Positions 35,802-45,903 of a stretch of 64,000 nt of DNA are shown here, in pieces. The notes under the pieces are model-generated. The model was given only the letters and a program-made list of their open reading frames with translations. It did no database searches and had not been told where the DNA came from. Source of the stretch: Loktanella sp. (GTDB lineage Bacteria; Pseudomonadota; Alphaproteobacteria; Rhodobacterales; Rhodobacteraceae); assembly GCA_017390475.1 (NCBI GenBank), contig JAFPBO010000026.1, positions 124,001 through 188,000 of the forward strand, in the 5' to 3' direction. A program made the translations under genes and the position numbers. Every line of letters begins with the position of its first letter. The stretch's first letter is position 1.

Positions 35802-36766
35802 TCATCCAAGGCTTCGTCACGGATCGCCGCCGCATCCTCGGACGACAACAGCAGGGCGGTGTCGGGTGTGATCAGCGTGTCAAAGCCTGCGGGCAGGCCG
35901 TCTGCTGGCACGACGGCGGGATACATCCAGTTGGTTTCAGGGATGATCGACTGGAACGTATCGGACACCATGAAGGCCAGAAACTGGCCCGCCAGATCCG
36001 GCTGGTCGGTGCTGGCGACTTTGGCTGCCACCTCGACCTGCATGTAATGGCCTTCGTCAAAGGCCCAGGCGACCTTGGTATCGTCGTCTTCGGCGATCAC
36101 GTGGTAAGCGGGGGACGTCGTGTAGGACAAGACAGCGTCGGCTTCGCCTTCCAGAAACAGCCCGTAAGCCTCTGACCAGCCGGGGGTGACGGTAACGATA
36201 TTATCCGCCAGATCGGCCCAGAGGTCAGCGGCGGTGTCGGGGTAGGCGGTCTTGACCCACATCAGCAGGCCAAGGCCGGGGGTGGATGATCGCGGGTCTT
36301 GGATGACGATCTGGATATCGCTGTCGGCCAATGCCTGCAGCGATGTCGGAGCTTCGGCACCCGCATTGCCGACGAAGGCAAAATAGCTCCAGTCAAAGGG
36401 CAGGAAATCAGGGTCGTCCCATGTGATCGGCAGGTCGAGATCAGCCGTGACCCCATGCGGGGCAAACAGGCCTGTGGCGCGGGCGGCGGCGGTCAGGTTG
36501 GTGTCGAGGCCGAGGACGATATCGGCCTCTGTCCGTGGCCCTTCCAATTGCAGGCGCGCGAGAAGGGCAGCGCCGTCGCCTGTGCCGATAAATTGCACTT
36601 CGCAGCCGCAGGTTTCCTCGAACGCTGTCTTGATCGCGGGGCCGGGGCCCCATTCGCTGACGAAACTGTCGTAGGTCATGACTTGCAACACCGGGGTCTG
36701 CGCCAAAGTGCCCGTGGCACAAAGCGCAAATCCCGCGGCAAGTGGCAGATAAATGTGGTTTTGCAT
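35777..36766 (-). CDS. thiB: Thiamine ABC transporter substrate-binding protein
   Basis: 329-residue periplasmic protein with signal MQNHIYLPLAAGFALCATGTLA. ThiB hallmarks: VMTYDSFVSEWGPGPAIKTAFEETCGC at the mature N-terminus region, LGLDTNLTAAARATGLF, and PFDWSYFAFV. ATG at 36766 has GGAGG 5 nt upstream; the frame extends to 36886 through the riboswitch. First gene of thiBPQ. Confidence 0.95.
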   Translation of the reverse strand: MQNHIYLPLAAGFALCATGTLAQTPVLQVMTYDSFVSEWGPGPAIKTAFEETCGCEVQFIGTGDGAALLARLQLEGPRTEADIVLGLDTNLTAAARATGLFAPHGVTADLDLPITWDDPDFLPFDWSYFAFVGNAGAEAPTSLQALADSDIQIVIQDPRSSTPGLGLLMWVKTAYPDTAADLWADLADNIVTVTPGWSEAYGLFLEGEADAVLSYTTSPAYHVIAEDDDTKVAWAFDEGHYMQVEVAAKVASTDQPDLAGQFLAFMVSDTFQSIIPETNWMYPAVVPADGLPAGFDTLITPDTALLLSSEDAAAIRDEALDEWRNALSQ

Positions 36767-36814
36767 CCTATCCTCCAAATGCGACGGGCGGATTGGGGGA
36801 TAGCGGGATTGCCA

Positions 36815-36896
36815 TACCTTCCCTCCGCCGGTCTTAACCGGTTCAGGTTCAACGGGTCTGCTTGCGCATCTCAGCCGGAATGGCACCCCGAGGTGA
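36815..36896 (-). promoter_or_regulatory. TPP riboswitch (THI element)
   Basis: On the minus strand the conserved parts read CGGGGTGCC, GGCTGAGATG, ACCCGTTGAACCTGA and CGGTTAAGACCGGCGGAGGGAA, which is the thi-box architecture in the correct order. It ends about 50 nt before the thiB start. TPP binding should shut off thiBPQ, probably at translation because no strong terminator is visible between aptamer and start. Confidence 0.95.
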
Positions 36897-36990
36897 CAGG
36901 CAGGCTAGGGTGGATGTCAGGCGGGCGCAAGGGAAACCTCTTGAGCCTGTGACCCCCGCCCGCTAGACCGATGACAAACGGGGGTTCGCC

Positions 36991-38097
36991 ATGTCCATCA
37001 ACAGTTTCGGTCATCTTTTCCGCTTTACCACATGGGGCGAAAGCCATGGGCCAGCCCTAGGGGCGACCGTCGATGGCTGCCCGCCGGGTGTGCCGCTTGA
37101 GGCGGACATGATCCAGCAATGGCTGGACAAACGCCGCCCCGGGTTGAACAAGAACACCACCCAGCGGAATGAAGCGGATGCCGTGGCGATCCTGTCGGGG
37201 GTCTATGAAGGGCGCACGACGGGCACGCCGATCCAACTGATGATTCAGAATACAGATCAGCGGTCCAAGGATTATGGCGATATCCTGAACACCTTCCGGC
37301 CTGGCCATGCCGATATCACCTATCACCAGAAATATGGCTTGCGCGATCCACGTGGCGGCGGGCGATCCTCGGCCCGGGAAACCGCGTCGCGGGTGGCGGC
37401 GGGCGGTGTCGCGCGCGAGGCGATCAAGGCGATTGCGCCGGGCGTGCAGATCAAGGGCTACATGACCCAGATGGGGGCGAAGCAGATTGATCGTTCCAAT
37501 ATGGATTGGGACCAGATCGATCAGAATGATTTCTTTTGCCCCGATGCGCAGGCGGCGACGGAATGGAACGAGTATCTGACTTGGCTGCGCAAGGATGATC
37601 ATAATTCGGTCGGCGCGATCATCGAAGTCGTGGCGCGCGGTGTCCCGGCGGGGATCGGTGCGCCGGTTTATGCGAAGCTAGACACTGATCTGGCGGCGGC
37701 GATGATGTCGATCAACGCTGTGAAAGGTGTCGAGATCGGCGAAGGCATGGCCGCCGCCGCGCTGACCGGGCGCGACAATGCGGATGAGATTTTCATGGGG
37801 CCGGATGGGCCGGAATATAGCTCCAACCATGCGGGCGGTATTCTGGGGGGGATCAGCACGGGGCAGGATATCGTCGTGCGTTTCGCGGTGAAGCCAACAT
37901 CGTCGATCCTGTCACCGCGCAAGTCGATCATGATGGATGGCTCGCCCACCGAAGTCGTGACCAGGGGCCGCCACGACCCCTGCGTTGGCATCCGCGCCGT
38001 GCCGGTGGGCGAGGCGATGATGGCCTGCGTGATCCTTGATCACCTGCTCTTGGATCGTGGTCAGACCGGCGGCGTCCGTGGCGTGATCGGCGGCTGA
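36991..38097 (+). CDS. aroC: Chorismate synthase
   Basis: Last shikimate-pathway step: 5-enolpyruvylshikimate-3-phosphate to chorismate with reduced FMN. The 368-residue protein has [44 protein letters not shown] and [17 protein letters not shown], all family signatures. Its last 37 nt overlap the antisense 3' end of the EamA gene. Divergent from the thiamine operon. Confidence 0.98.
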   Translation: MSINSFGHLFRFTTWGESHGPALGATVDGCPPGVPLEADMIQQWLDKRRPGLNKNTTQRNEADAVAILSGVYEGRTTGTPIQLMIQNTDQRSKDYGDILNTFRPGHADITYHQKYGLRDPRGGGRSSARETASRVAAGGVAREAIKAIAPGVQIKGYMTQMGAKQIDRSNMDWDQIDQNDFFCPDAQAATEWNEYLTWLRKDDHNSVGAIIEVVARGVPAGIGAPVYAKLDTDLAAAMMSINAVKGVEIGEGMAAAALTGRDNADEIFMGPDGPEYSSNHAGGILGGISTGQDIVVRFAVKPTSSILSPRKSIMMDGSPTEVVTRGRHDPCVGIRAVPVGEAMMACVILDHLLLDRGQTGGVRGVIGG

Positions 38098-38951
38098 CGC
38101 GACAGCTGCACTGCCAGAATACCGGCGGCGATGATCACGACGCCCAGCACATCCAGCGGCCCGATGCTTTCGCCCAGCAGGACCGCGGCGACGGCGACAC
38201 CCAGAAACGGGTTGAGAAAGTGGAAGGTTGACGCTTTCACCGCGCCGATCCGGCCGACCAGCAGGAACCAGACCAGCGTCGCTGCCAGCCCCGGCACCAG
38301 CACGGTGTAGATGAAGGCGACGATCAGCTGCCAGTTCCATGTGATGACAAGCGTTTCAAATGCCAGCGCGGGCACCGCCAGCAGGACAGCGCCGACCAGC
38401 ATCTGCAGACCGACGATCATCAGCACATTGCCGCCGGATGAGGCACCCATGACCGCCAGCGTCGCGATGGTCAGCGAGATCACACCGATCACGCAGAGGA
38501 CCAGACCGAAGATATCAACGCCGCCACTGATCCGCGCGCCCATGATCAGGACGACCCCGACAACGCCAGCCGACAGGCCCGCGATACCCAAGGGGCGGAC
38601 CTTGGTGCCGAACACGACCCAGCCGACAAGCGCCACCAGCAAAGGCATGGTGGATGCGATGATCGCGGCCAGCGACGCCGGGATCGTCTGCATCGCGACA
38701 AAGTTCAGACCCAGATAAAGTGCGTTCTGGCACAGGCCGAAGATCACGACGCCGGTCCATTGCCGCTTTGTCAGTCGCGCGGATTGGCCCAGCAACCACG
38801 CAATCCCCACGCCGATCAAGCCCGAGATCAGAAACCGCAGCGCCAATGCTGACAAAGGCGGTGCATATTCGACGATGACGCGGGCAGAGGTAAAGGCAGA
38901 TGACCACATGAACGCAAAGGCAAGGCCCATGACGATTGCTTTGATATCCAT
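38061..38951 (-). CDS. DMT superfamily (EamA) transporter
   Basis: 296-residue permease made of two EamA repeats with about ten helices ([20 protein letters not shown] at the N-terminus, second repeat from about 150). The segment [18 protein letters not shown] is typical. Usually exports a metabolite or amino acid; substrate unknown. The 3' end runs 37 nt into aroC on the opposite strand, extending the tail to [13 protein letters not shown]. Confidence 0.9.
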   Translation of the reverse strand: MDIKAIVMGLAFAFMWSSAFTSARVIVEYAPPLSALALRFLISGLIGVGIAWLLGQSARLTKRQWTGVVIFGLCQNALYLGLNFVAMQTIPASLAAIIASTMPLLVALVGWVVFGTKVRPLGIAGLSAGVVGVVLIMGARISGGVDIFGLVLCVIGVISLTIATLAVMGASSGGNVLMIVGLQMLVGAVLLAVPALAFETLVITWNWQLIVAFIYTVLVPGLAATLVWFLLVGRIGAVKASTFHFLNPFLGVAVAAVLLGESIGPLDVLGVVIIAAGILAVQLSRQPPITPRTPPV

Positions 38952-38960
38952 GTCACCTCA

Positions 38961-38996
38961 ACGAAAAAGGGCCGCCTGTCGGGGCGACCCTTTCGT
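38961..38996 (-). terminator. Terminator of the HU gene
   Basis: ACGAAAAAGGGCCGCC and GGGGCGACCCTTTCGT pair with a few mismatches around a TGTC loop. It lies 31 nt beyond the HU stop in the minus direction and just before the EamA start. Confidence 0.7.
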
Positions 38997-39026
38997 GATT
39001 TTGCGTCCGGCACAAGGCCTGATGGC

Positions 39027-39317
39027 TTAGCCGTTGACGCTATCTTTCAGCGCTTTCGCGATTGTCACTTTGACAACCTTGTCTGCTTCTTTTTTGATCT
39101 GCTCGCCGGTGGCGGGGTTACGCACCATCCGCTCTGGCCGCTCACGGCAATAGATTTTGCCAACGCCGGGCAGGGTGACAGCACCGCCGCCTGCAACTTC
39201 GGATGTGATGATGCCGGTCACGGCATCCAGCGCTGTGCCCGCTGCTTTTTTGTCCATGCCGGTCTGTTCGGCAATTGCAGCAACCAGCTGCGCTTTTGTC
39301 ATTGGTTTCGTCGCCAT
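39027..39317 (-). CDS. hup: HU-family DNA-binding protein
   Basis: 96-residue nucleoid protein. MATKPMTKAQLVAAIAEQTG begins the helical dimerisation part; the beta-arm region reads GVGKIYCRERPERMVRNPATGE, with the conserved RNPATG at the arm tip. The reading frame extends to 39428, but ATG 39317 with GGAG 9 nt upstream fits the family length. Monocistronic. Confidence 0.94.
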   Translation of the reverse strand: MATKPMTKAQLVAAIAEQTGMDKKAAGTALDAVTGIITSEVAGGGAVTLPGVGKIYCRERPERMVRNPATGEQIKKEADKVVKVTIAKALKDSVNG

Positions 39318-39449
39318 TTTCCTGGTCTCCATCATGCGCCCCATCTGTAGGGCATGTTCCCCGCCGATATAACGGTATGTTGTGGCACACCACAACGAAT
39401 AGCGTTGCCTGACAAGGCAAAAACGCACTTTTCCGCTGATTTTATTGTT

Positions 39450-40931
39450 TCAGAGGAAAGCGGTTTCCTCAAAACTGCGTAATTTGCGGCTATGGATGCG
39501 TTCCAGCGGCATTTCGCGGAGCAGTTCCATCGCCCGAATACCGATCATCAGATGGGCGGCGACCTGTGTTTTATAGAACTCCGAGGCCATGCCGGGCAGC
39601 TTGAGTTCCCCATGCAGCGGCTTGTCCGAGACACAGAGAAGCGTGCCATAAGGCACCCGGAAGCGGAATCCATTGGCGGCGATTGTTGCGCTTTCCATAT
39701 CCAATGCGATGGCGCGCGACTGTGACAGTCGCTGCACTGGCCCTGCCTGTTCGCGCAATTCCCAGTTCCGGTTGTCGATTGTCGCGACCGTGCCGGTGCG
39801 CATGATCCGCTTCAGCTCATAGCCTTCCAGCTTGGTCACATCGGCCACAGCGGTTTGCAGCGCGATCTGGATTTCCGCCAGCGCCGGGATCGGCACCCAG
39901 ACAGGCAGATCGTCGTCCAGCACGTGATCTTCGCGCAGGTAAGCATGGGCCAGCACGAAATCGCCCAGCCGCTGCGAATTGCGAAGACCGGCGCAATGGC
40001 CGACCATCAGCCACGCATGCGGGCGCAGCACGGCGATATGGTCGGTCGCGGTTTTCGCATTCGACGGGCCGACACCGATATTGACCAAGGTGATCCCCGC
40101 GCCGCCGGGGCGTTTGAGGTGATAGGTCGGCATCTGCGGCAATTTAGTAGGGGTGGGAATGTCGGCGTCATGGGTGGTGATTTCCACATTCCCGGTGCTG
40201 ACAAAGCTGGTGTAGCCGCTGTCAGGATCGGCCAGCATCTGGCGGGCGAAGAATTCAAATTCCTCGACATAGAACTGGTAGTTGGTGAACAGGATATGGT
40301 TCTGGAAATGCTCGGCCGAGGTCGCGGTGTAATGCGCCAGCCGCGCGAGTGAGTAATCGATCCGCTGCGCGGTGAAGGGCGCAAGTGGCCGCGCGCCGTC
40401 AGGATAGGTAAAGCCCGCGCCATTGACGATGGCGTCATGCGTCGTGCTCAGGTCAGGGACATCGAAATTATCGCGCAGGTTGAAATCCATTGATCCGTCA
40501 TGCGGCACGGTCACGCCCGGATCATTCGCCACGGCAAAATGCACCGGCATCACTGTCTCGGACGCGCCGATCACCACTGGCACACCGTGGCTTTTCAGCA
40601 AAAGGTCGATCTGCTGCTCCAGATAGGCGGCGAACAGGTCAGGCCGCGTGACGGTCGTCGCATAGGTGCCGGGTTCGGCGACATGGCCAAAGGACAGGCG
40701 GCTGTCCATCTTGGTATGGACCGAGGTCGTCAGGCGGATTTCGGGATAGAAGGCGCGGAACCGCGCATCGGGCTGGCCATCGCGCAGGGCGGCGACAAAG
40801 TTTTCCGACAGGAATTTGATCGATGTGGCGTAAAGTTCGTGCAGCCGTGCGACGGCGGCCTTGGGGTCGGTAAAGGCCTCGGCGGCGGGCAGGTCAGGTG
40901 TCCGGATGACAACCTCGGTATAAGCGTTCAT
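39450..40931 (-). CDS. amn: AMP nucleosidase
   Basis: Splits AMP into adenine and ribose 5-phosphate. The 493-residue protein has an N-terminal regulatory AMP-nucleosidase domain (to about 170) and a C-terminal nucleoside-phosphorylase-like domain with VNIGVGPSNAKTATDH, HCAGLRNSQRLGDFVLAHAYLR and ALDMESATIAANG (catalytic acidic residues). The start overlaps the stop of adenine deaminase by 4 nt, so the pair gives a route AMP to adenine to hypoxanthine. Confidence 0.95.
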   Translation of the reverse strand: MNAYTEVVIRTPDLPAAEAFTDPKAAVARLHELYATSIKFLSENFVAALRDGQPDARFRAFYPEIRLTTSVHTKMDSRLSFGHVAEPGTYATTVTRPDLFAAYLEQQIDLLLKSHGVPVVIGASETVMPVHFAVANDPGVTVPHDGSMDFNLRDNFDVPDLSTTHDAIVNGAGFTYPDGARPLAPFTAQRIDYSLARLAHYTATSAEHFQNHILFTNYQFYVEEFEFFARQMLADPDSGYTSFVSTGNVEITTHDADIPTPTKLPQMPTYHLKRPGGAGITLVNIGVGPSNAKTATDHIAVLRPHAWLMVGHCAGLRNSQRLGDFVLAHAYLREDHVLDDDLPVWVPIPALAEIQIALQTAVADVTKLEGYELKRIMRTGTVATIDNRNWELREQAGPVQRLSQSRAIALDMESATIAANGFRFRVPYGTLLCVSDKPLHGELKLPGMASEFYKTQVAAHLMIGIRAMELLREMPLERIHSRKLRSFEETAFL

Positions 40932-42724
40932 GTATTTTCCTCGAACAGATCGGTAATTTCAAACTTTGTCACATCCACCAAGCCCAGATCAGAAATCCGC
41001 AACGCCGGTATGACAACCAGCGCCAGCAGGGAATGTTGCATATAGGCGTTGTTGAGCGTGCACCCGCAGGCAGCCATGGCGGCGACCATGGCGTCGGCCT
41101 TGGCGGCAACTTCGGCAGCCGGGCTGTCGGACATCAGGCCCGCGATGGGCAGTTCGACCAGCGCGAGTTCGGCATCGTCTTTCCAGACGGTGATGCCGCC
41201 GCCAACCTCGCCCAATCGGTTCGCGGCCTTTGCCATCAGCGCGCGGTCGGTGCCGACGACGATCATATGGTGGCTGTCATGCGCGACGGTGGAGGCAATC
41301 GCCATGCTTCCCGTGTAGCCAAAGCCGGAGACGAAGCCATTCACCACCTTACCAGTCGCGCGGTGCCGTTCCACCAGCGCGATCTGATACGTGTCATCTT
41401 GCCCTTCGACGACGCCATCGACAACGGGCAATTCGGCGGTCAGGGCTTTGGTGGGCGCTTGGTTTTCGACGACGCCGATGACTTTGGCGACGACGCTATT
41501 GGCACCACTGGGGGCTTGGACGGCGAAATCCGCGTCATCCAGATGCTTGCCCATCCGCACGGTCTGGCGCGCGTCATCGGGCCAGTCGTAATGCGGACAC
41601 TCCACGGTGATCTTGCCGTTCATTGCGACGGTCTTGCCGCGCGCAATCACCTGCTCAATCGGCAGCGTGACCAGATCAGAGGTCAGGATCACATCGGCGC
41701 GCCTGCCGGGCGTGATCGACCCCAGTTCGCGTTCCAGCCCGAAATGGGTGGCGGTGTTGATCGTCGCCATTTGCAGCGCGATCAGCGGGTCGCAGCCGCA
41801 GGCAATCGCATGGCGGACAACGCGGTTCATATGGCCTTCATTCACCAACGTCCCGGAATGGCAATCATCGGTGCACAGGATGAAATTGCGCGGATCGAGG
41901 CCTTTTTCCGTCACCGCCGTGATCTGGCTTTCGACGTCATACCATGCGGACCCCAGCCGCATCATCGACCGCATCCCGTTGCGCACGCGGGCGATGGCGT
42001 CAGCCTCTGCCGTGCCTTCGTGGTCATCAGCGGCACCGCCGGCAACATAGGCACTGAAATCATTGCCCTTGTCGGGGCTGGCATAATGGCCGCCCACAGT
42101 CTTGCCCGCCCGCATCGTGGCGGCCATTTCGGCCAGCATCTGCGGGTCGCCATTCACGACACCGGGAAAATTCATCATCTCGCCCAGTCCGATGATACCG
42201 TGCCATGACATGGCTTCGGCCACATCCTCGGCGCTGATCTCGAACCCGGTGGTCTCCAGACCGGGGGCAGAGGGCGCGCAGGATGGCATCTGGGTGAAGA
42301 TGTTGATGGGTTGCATCAGTGCCTCATCATGCATCATCCGCACGCCGCGCAGGCCAAGGACATTGGCGATCTCGTGCGGGTCGGTGAACATGGTGGTCGT
42401 GCCATGCGGGATCACGGCGGCGGCGAATTCGGCGGGCGTCAGCATGCCGCTTTCGATATGCATATGACCGTCGCAAAGACCGGGGATCAGATAGCGGCCA
42501 TTCGCCTCGATAATTTCCGTGTCAGGACCGATGCAATGGCTGGCGTCCGGGCCGATATAGGCGAAGCGCCCGGCGGCGATGGCGACTTGCCAATCCAGCA
42601 CCTCGCGCGTCTGGACATTGACCAGCTTGCCGCCACGAATGACCATATCGGCGGGTTGGCGGCCAGCAGCGACAGCCACCAATTGCGGGGCGCAATCGGC
42701 CCAGGATGTGATGTGATGTTCCAT
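40928..42724 (-). CDS. ade: Adenine deaminase
   Basis: Converts adenine to hypoxanthine and ammonia. The 598-residue amidohydrolase-superfamily protein has metal-binding GHMHIESGML, CTDDCHSGTLVNEGHMN and SDLVTLPIEQVIARGKTVA. The C-terminal part contains VVVGTDRALMAKAANRLGE-like GGGITV segments. ATG 42724 is chosen; an in-frame GTG at 42739 adds MSVLG, and neither has a clear ribosome binding site. Upstream partner of amn. Confidence 0.94.
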   Translation of the reverse strand: MEHHITSWADCAPQLVAVAAGRQPADMVIRGGKLVNVQTREVLDWQVAIAAGRFAYIGPDASHCIGPDTEIIEANGRYLIPGLCDGHMHIESGMLTPAEFAAAVIPHGTTTMFTDPHEIANVLGLRGVRMMHDEALMQPINIFTQMPSCAPSAPGLETTGFEISAEDVAEAMSWHGIIGLGEMMNFPGVVNGDPQMLAEMAATMRAGKTVGGHYASPDKGNDFSAYVAGGAADDHEGTAEADAIARVRNGMRSMMRLGSAWYDVESQITAVTEKGLDPRNFILCTDDCHSGTLVNEGHMNRVVRHAIACGCDPLIALQMATINTATHFGLERELGSITPGRRADVILTSDLVTLPIEQVIARGKTVAMNGKITVECPHYDWPDDARQTVRMGKHLDDADFAVQAPSGANSVVAKVIGVVENQAPTKALTAELPVVDGVVEGQDDTYQIALVERHRATGKVVNGFVSGFGYTGSMAIASTVAHDSHHMIVVGTDRALMAKAANRLGEVGGGITVWKDDAELALVELPIAGLMSDSPAAEVAAKADAMVAAMAACGCTLNNAYMQHSLLALVVIPALRISDLGLVDVTKFEITDLFEENT

Positions 42725-42763
42725 CCCCAAAACTGACACCGATTTTCACGGTGTTCAAGGGGG

Positions 42764-43243
42764 TCAGATCGCGTTCAGGTCGAGCGGTTTTTCATTCGGG
42801 TTCAACCGCAGCATCGCAATGCTGAGGGCTGTCGCGATGGTCACCCAGACGAGATAAGGCACAAAGGCGAGGCCCGCCCAGAAATCCAGCTGGAAATGCG
42901 TGATCGTGCAGCCCAAGACGGCCAGCCATAGCGCGCCGATGATCGGCAGCGATCCTTTCAGACGGCGCAGGCCGAAGAACACCGGGGTCCAGAGCGCATT
43001 GAACGCGATCTGGATCGCCCAGAAGGCCATCGCGTAACCGCTGCCTTCGACCCCGGCGACACGCGCACCGGCAAAGGAGATCAGCAGATAGATAGACGTC
43101 CATGCCACCGGAAACATCCAGTTCGGCGGCACCCATGTCGGCTTGTTCAGGCCTTTGTACCACGGGCCGGTCGGGAACAAAGCGCCGGTTGACCCGGCAG
43201 CAAATGTAGCTGCCAGAAACAGCGCGAACAGCAGATAATCCAT
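42764..43243 (-). CDS. tspO: Tryptophan-rich sensory protein TspO
   Basis: 159-residue outer-membrane-associated homologue of the mitochondrial translocator protein, five helices. Signatures are WYKGLNKPTWVPPNWMFPVAWT and QIAFNALWTPVFFGLRRL. In Rhodobacter TspO binds porphyrins and negatively modulates photosynthesis gene expression in response to oxygen. It lies 30 bp downstream of crtB in the same direction, which marks the left edge of the photosynthesis cluster. Confidence 0.95.
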   Translation of the reverse strand: MDYLLFALFLAATFAAGSTGALFPTGPWYKGLNKPTWVPPNWMFPVAWTSIYLLISFAGARVAGVEGSGYAMAFWAIQIAFNALWTPVFFGLRRLKGSLPIIGALWLAVLGCTITHFQLDFWAGLAFVPYLVWVTIATALSIAMLRLNPNEKPLDLNAI

Positions 43244-43273
43244 TATCGTCCCTTTTGCGATCCTGTGCGCAGT

Positions 43274-44296
43274 CTAGGCGCGTTGACGCGGGTTTCCAAG
43301 GACTGCTTGGCCTTGACGCAGATCCGCGAGGATATCGAGCACCGCCAGCGACCGGCTGTTGCTGGGTTTGCTGCTGCTGGCGGCATTGACCAGAAAGGCG
43401 GTCTCCTCCAGCGGTTTGGCGAAAACGATGGGGGATTTGAGTGTCACGACAGAAAACGCGCTCCGCAGTGCGGATTGTGCGACCCAGCCGAGTTTCTGCC
43501 CGGCATTGGTGCGCGCGCGCATCGAAATGCTGTCATAGCCCTGTTTGCGCAATTGTTTCCCAATGCCCGCATAGATCAGCCGCGCCGCCCAGATGCCGGT
43601 GCGCGCCTTGATCGGCAGGACGTTGATCCCGGATTCGGAACGCAGGTAGAGCCTGTCGGCCTCGGCCAGCAGACGCTTGACCATGCCGCGCACCGCTGCG
43701 TCCGGCAGCGGGTCGCGGGTGAAATTCTGCGGGTCGATCCCGGCCTCTGCCAGCCAATCCAGCGGCAGATAGATCCGGCCCATGCGGGCGTCTTCACCCA
43801 CATCGCGGGCGATATTGGTCAATTGCATCGCCACACCAAGATCGCAGGCGCGCGCCAAAGTGTCGGGGTCGCGCACCCGCATCAGCACGCACATCATCGC
43901 GCCCACGGTGCTGGCGACACGGGCGGAATAATCGCGGACGCCGGACAGAGTGTTGTAGCGATATTCGGCGGCATCCCAAGCGAGGCCCTCCAATAACGCC
44001 TCTGGCAGGGCGCGCGGCATGTCGAATGCGTCGATGATCGCGGCAAAGGCGCGGTCTTCCGGCGCATTGCGCGGGCGGCCATCATAGGCGAGGTCGAGCC
44101 GTTCCTGCAGGCGTAAAACCGCACCGGCCTGATGTGTGCCTTCATCGACTTCGTCATCCGCCAGACGGCAAAAGGCATAGAGCGCTAATGCCGGATCACG
44201 GACGGAAGCAGGCAGCAGTTTCGATGCGGCATGAAACGACAGCGACCCGTGTTTGATGGCATTGTGGCAATGGGCAAGGTCATCGGACCGGATCAT
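43274..44296 (-). CDS. crtB: Phytoene synthase
   Basis: Condenses two geranylgeranyl diphosphates to phytoene. The 340-residue protein has both Asp-rich Mg sites: DDEVDEG near residue 48 and NIARDVGEDARMGRIYLP near 160. The C-terminal tail (about 35 residues) contains a Ser-rich stretch, NAASSSKPSNSRS, that looks unstructured. Its ATG overlaps the crtI stop by 4 nt. Confidence 0.96.
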   Translation of the reverse strand: MIRSDDLAHCHNAIKHGSLSFHAASKLLPASVRDPALALYAFCRLADDEVDEGTHQAGAVLRLQERLDLAYDGRPRNAPEDRAFAAIIDAFDMPRALPEALLEGLAWDAAEYRYNTLSGVRDYSARVASTVGAMMCVLMRVRDPDTLARACDLGVAMQLTNIARDVGEDARMGRIYLPLDWLAEAGIDPQNFTRDPLPDAAVRGMVKRLLAEADRLYLRSESGINVLPIKARTGIWAARLIYAGIGKQLRKQGYDSISMRARTNAGQKLGWVAQSALRSAFSVVTLKSPIVFAKPLEETAFLVNAASSSKPSNSRSLAVLDILADLRQGQAVLGNPRQRA

Positions 44297-45831
44297 TCTG
44301 CGGCAACTTTCAATGGCATTTGTACGGGCGCATCGGGAACCAGTTTTGCCAGCACTTCGGCACTGGAAATCACACCGGGCACACCGGCACCGGGATGGGT
44401 GCCTGCGCCGACGAGATACAGGCCCTTGGCCTCTTCACTGATATTATGGGGCCGGAAATAGGCGGATTGCAGGATGCGCGGTTCGATGGAAAAGCCGGAC
44501 CCGTTGGGCGACAGATAACGGTCGCGGAAATCCTCGGGCGTCAGGATCATTTCGGTACTGATCCGTTCGGCGAAACCGGGGATGGTCTTTTCCACCTCGG
44601 CCATGACCTTAGCCTTGTAGATCGCGGATTCCTTTTGCCAATCGACAGGATTGTCGAAACCCAGATGCGGGACCGGGGACAGGACATAGAATGTATCATC
44701 CCCCTTAGGCGCGACGCTGGGGTCAGTCACGCTGGGGCGGTGGATATAAAGGCTCATGTCATCGGACAATTTGCCCTTGATGAAGATGTCGCGCAGCAGA
44801 CCTTCGTAGCGGGGCGCGTTGGTGATCGTGTGATGGCCGATATCGGGCCACATTTTCGCGGTGCCTTTGGTCCCGAAATACCACACGAACAGACCCATCG
44901 ACCAACGCCGCGATTTCAGTTTCTTATCGGTCCAGCGTTTACGCGGATGGTTGCGCAGCAGCGTCTGATAAGTGTGACCGGCATCGGCATTGCTGACGAC
45001 CAGGGGCGCGTTGAGGATCGTGCCGTCTTTCAGGCGCACGCCTTGGGCTGCGCCATTTTCAATTAGCACTTCGTCCACTTCGACATTCTGCCGGACCTGC
45101 CCGCCTTGCTGCTGGATCACCCGGACCATCGCATTGGCAATCGCCTGCACGCCGCCCATCGCGTAATGCACGCCATAGGTTTTTTCGAGGTAAGCAACCA
45201 AAGCATAGATCGAGGTCACTTTGCGCGGATCGCCCCCAATAAACAGCGGGTGAAACGACAGGGCCATGCGCAGACGGGCATCCTTGACCCGCGCTTTCGC
45301 CAGCCCGAGGATCGAACGATCCGCGCGCAGCCGCACGAATTCGGGCAGAACCTTGATCGTTTCCCATATCTTGTTCATCGGCTGGGCGACCATGCCTTCG
45401 AACCCGACCTTGTAGCATTGTTCGCTGTCTTTCAGGAAACGCTTGTAGCCCGCCACATCGCCGGGGCTCAGCCGCGCGACCTCTGCCAGCATCGCATCGG
45501 TATCCTGCCGCGCGGTGAAGGTAGAGCCATCCGGCCAGCGGACCTCGTAAAACGGGTCCAGCGCGCGCAGGCTGATATCCTTGTGGAAATCGCGGCCGCA
45601 GGCGCGCCAGAGTTCCTCGTATAGCTGCGGCACGGTGATGATCGTCGGGCCAAGGTCAAAGCGGTGGCCGTCCTGCGTGACCGAAGACCCGCGCCCACCG
45701 GGCAGGTCGAGCCGGTCCAGAACGGTGACGGCATAGCCCTTGGCGCCCAGCCGCATCGCCGCCGCAAGGCCGCCAAGCCCCGCGCCGATCACAATGGCTG
45801 CATTTGAATCGGTTTGATCAGGTGTCAACAT
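44293..45831 (-). CDS. crtI: Phytoene desaturase (neurosporene/lycopene-forming)
   Basis: 512-residue FAD enzyme that introduces successive double bases into phytoene. N-terminal dinucleotide fold IVIGAGLGGLAAAMRL, then LPGGRGSSV; C-terminal GLYLVGAGTHPGAGVPGV is the carotenoid desaturase signature. ATG 45831 starts MLTPDQTDSNAA with GAGG just 2 nt upstream; a TTG at 45858 is also in frame. Its promoter region holds a TGT-N12-ACA palindrome. The presence of crtA suggests neurosporene as the physiological end product. Confidence 0.96.
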   Translation of the reverse strand: MLTPDQTDSNAAIVIGAGLGGLAAAMRLGAKGYAVTVLDRLDLPGGRGSSVTQDGHRFDLGPTIITVPQLYEELWRACGRDFHKDISLRALDPFYEVRWPDGSTFTARQDTDAMLAEVARLSPGDVAGYKRFLKDSEQCYKVGFEGMVAQPMNKIWETIKVLPEFVRLRADRSILGLAKARVKDARLRMALSFHPLFIGGDPRKVTSIYALVAYLEKTYGVHYAMGGVQAIANAMVRVIQQQGGQVRQNVEVDEVLIENGAAQGVRLKDGTILNAPLVVSNADAGHTYQTLLRNHPRKRWTDKKLKSRRWSMGLFVWYFGTKGTAKMWPDIGHHTITNAPRYEGLLRDIFIKGKLSDDMSLYIHRPSVTDPSVAPKGDDTFYVLSPVPHLGFDNPVDWQKESAIYKAKVMAEVEKTIPGFAERISTEMILTPEDFRDRYLSPNGSGFSIEPRILQSAYFRPHNISEEAKGLYLVGAGTHPGAGVPGVISSAEVLAKLVPDAPVQMPLKVAAE

Positions 45832-45847
45832 ATCCTCAACGTAGATG

Positions 45848-45865
45848 TGTAAACCCAAGTTGACA
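45848..45865. promoter_or_regulatory. PpsR/CrtJ-type site TGT-N12-ACA, crtI-proximal
   Basis: TGT-AAACCCAAGTTG-ACA, the exact spacing bound by the redox-responsive repressor PpsR/CrtJ. It lies 16 bp upstream of the preferred crtI start. The right half AAGTTGACA recurs in the second site. Confidence 0.8.
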
Positions 45866-45903
45866 AATATTATCTGTGCAGCCTTCCCAAAAGACGGGGG
45901 CTA

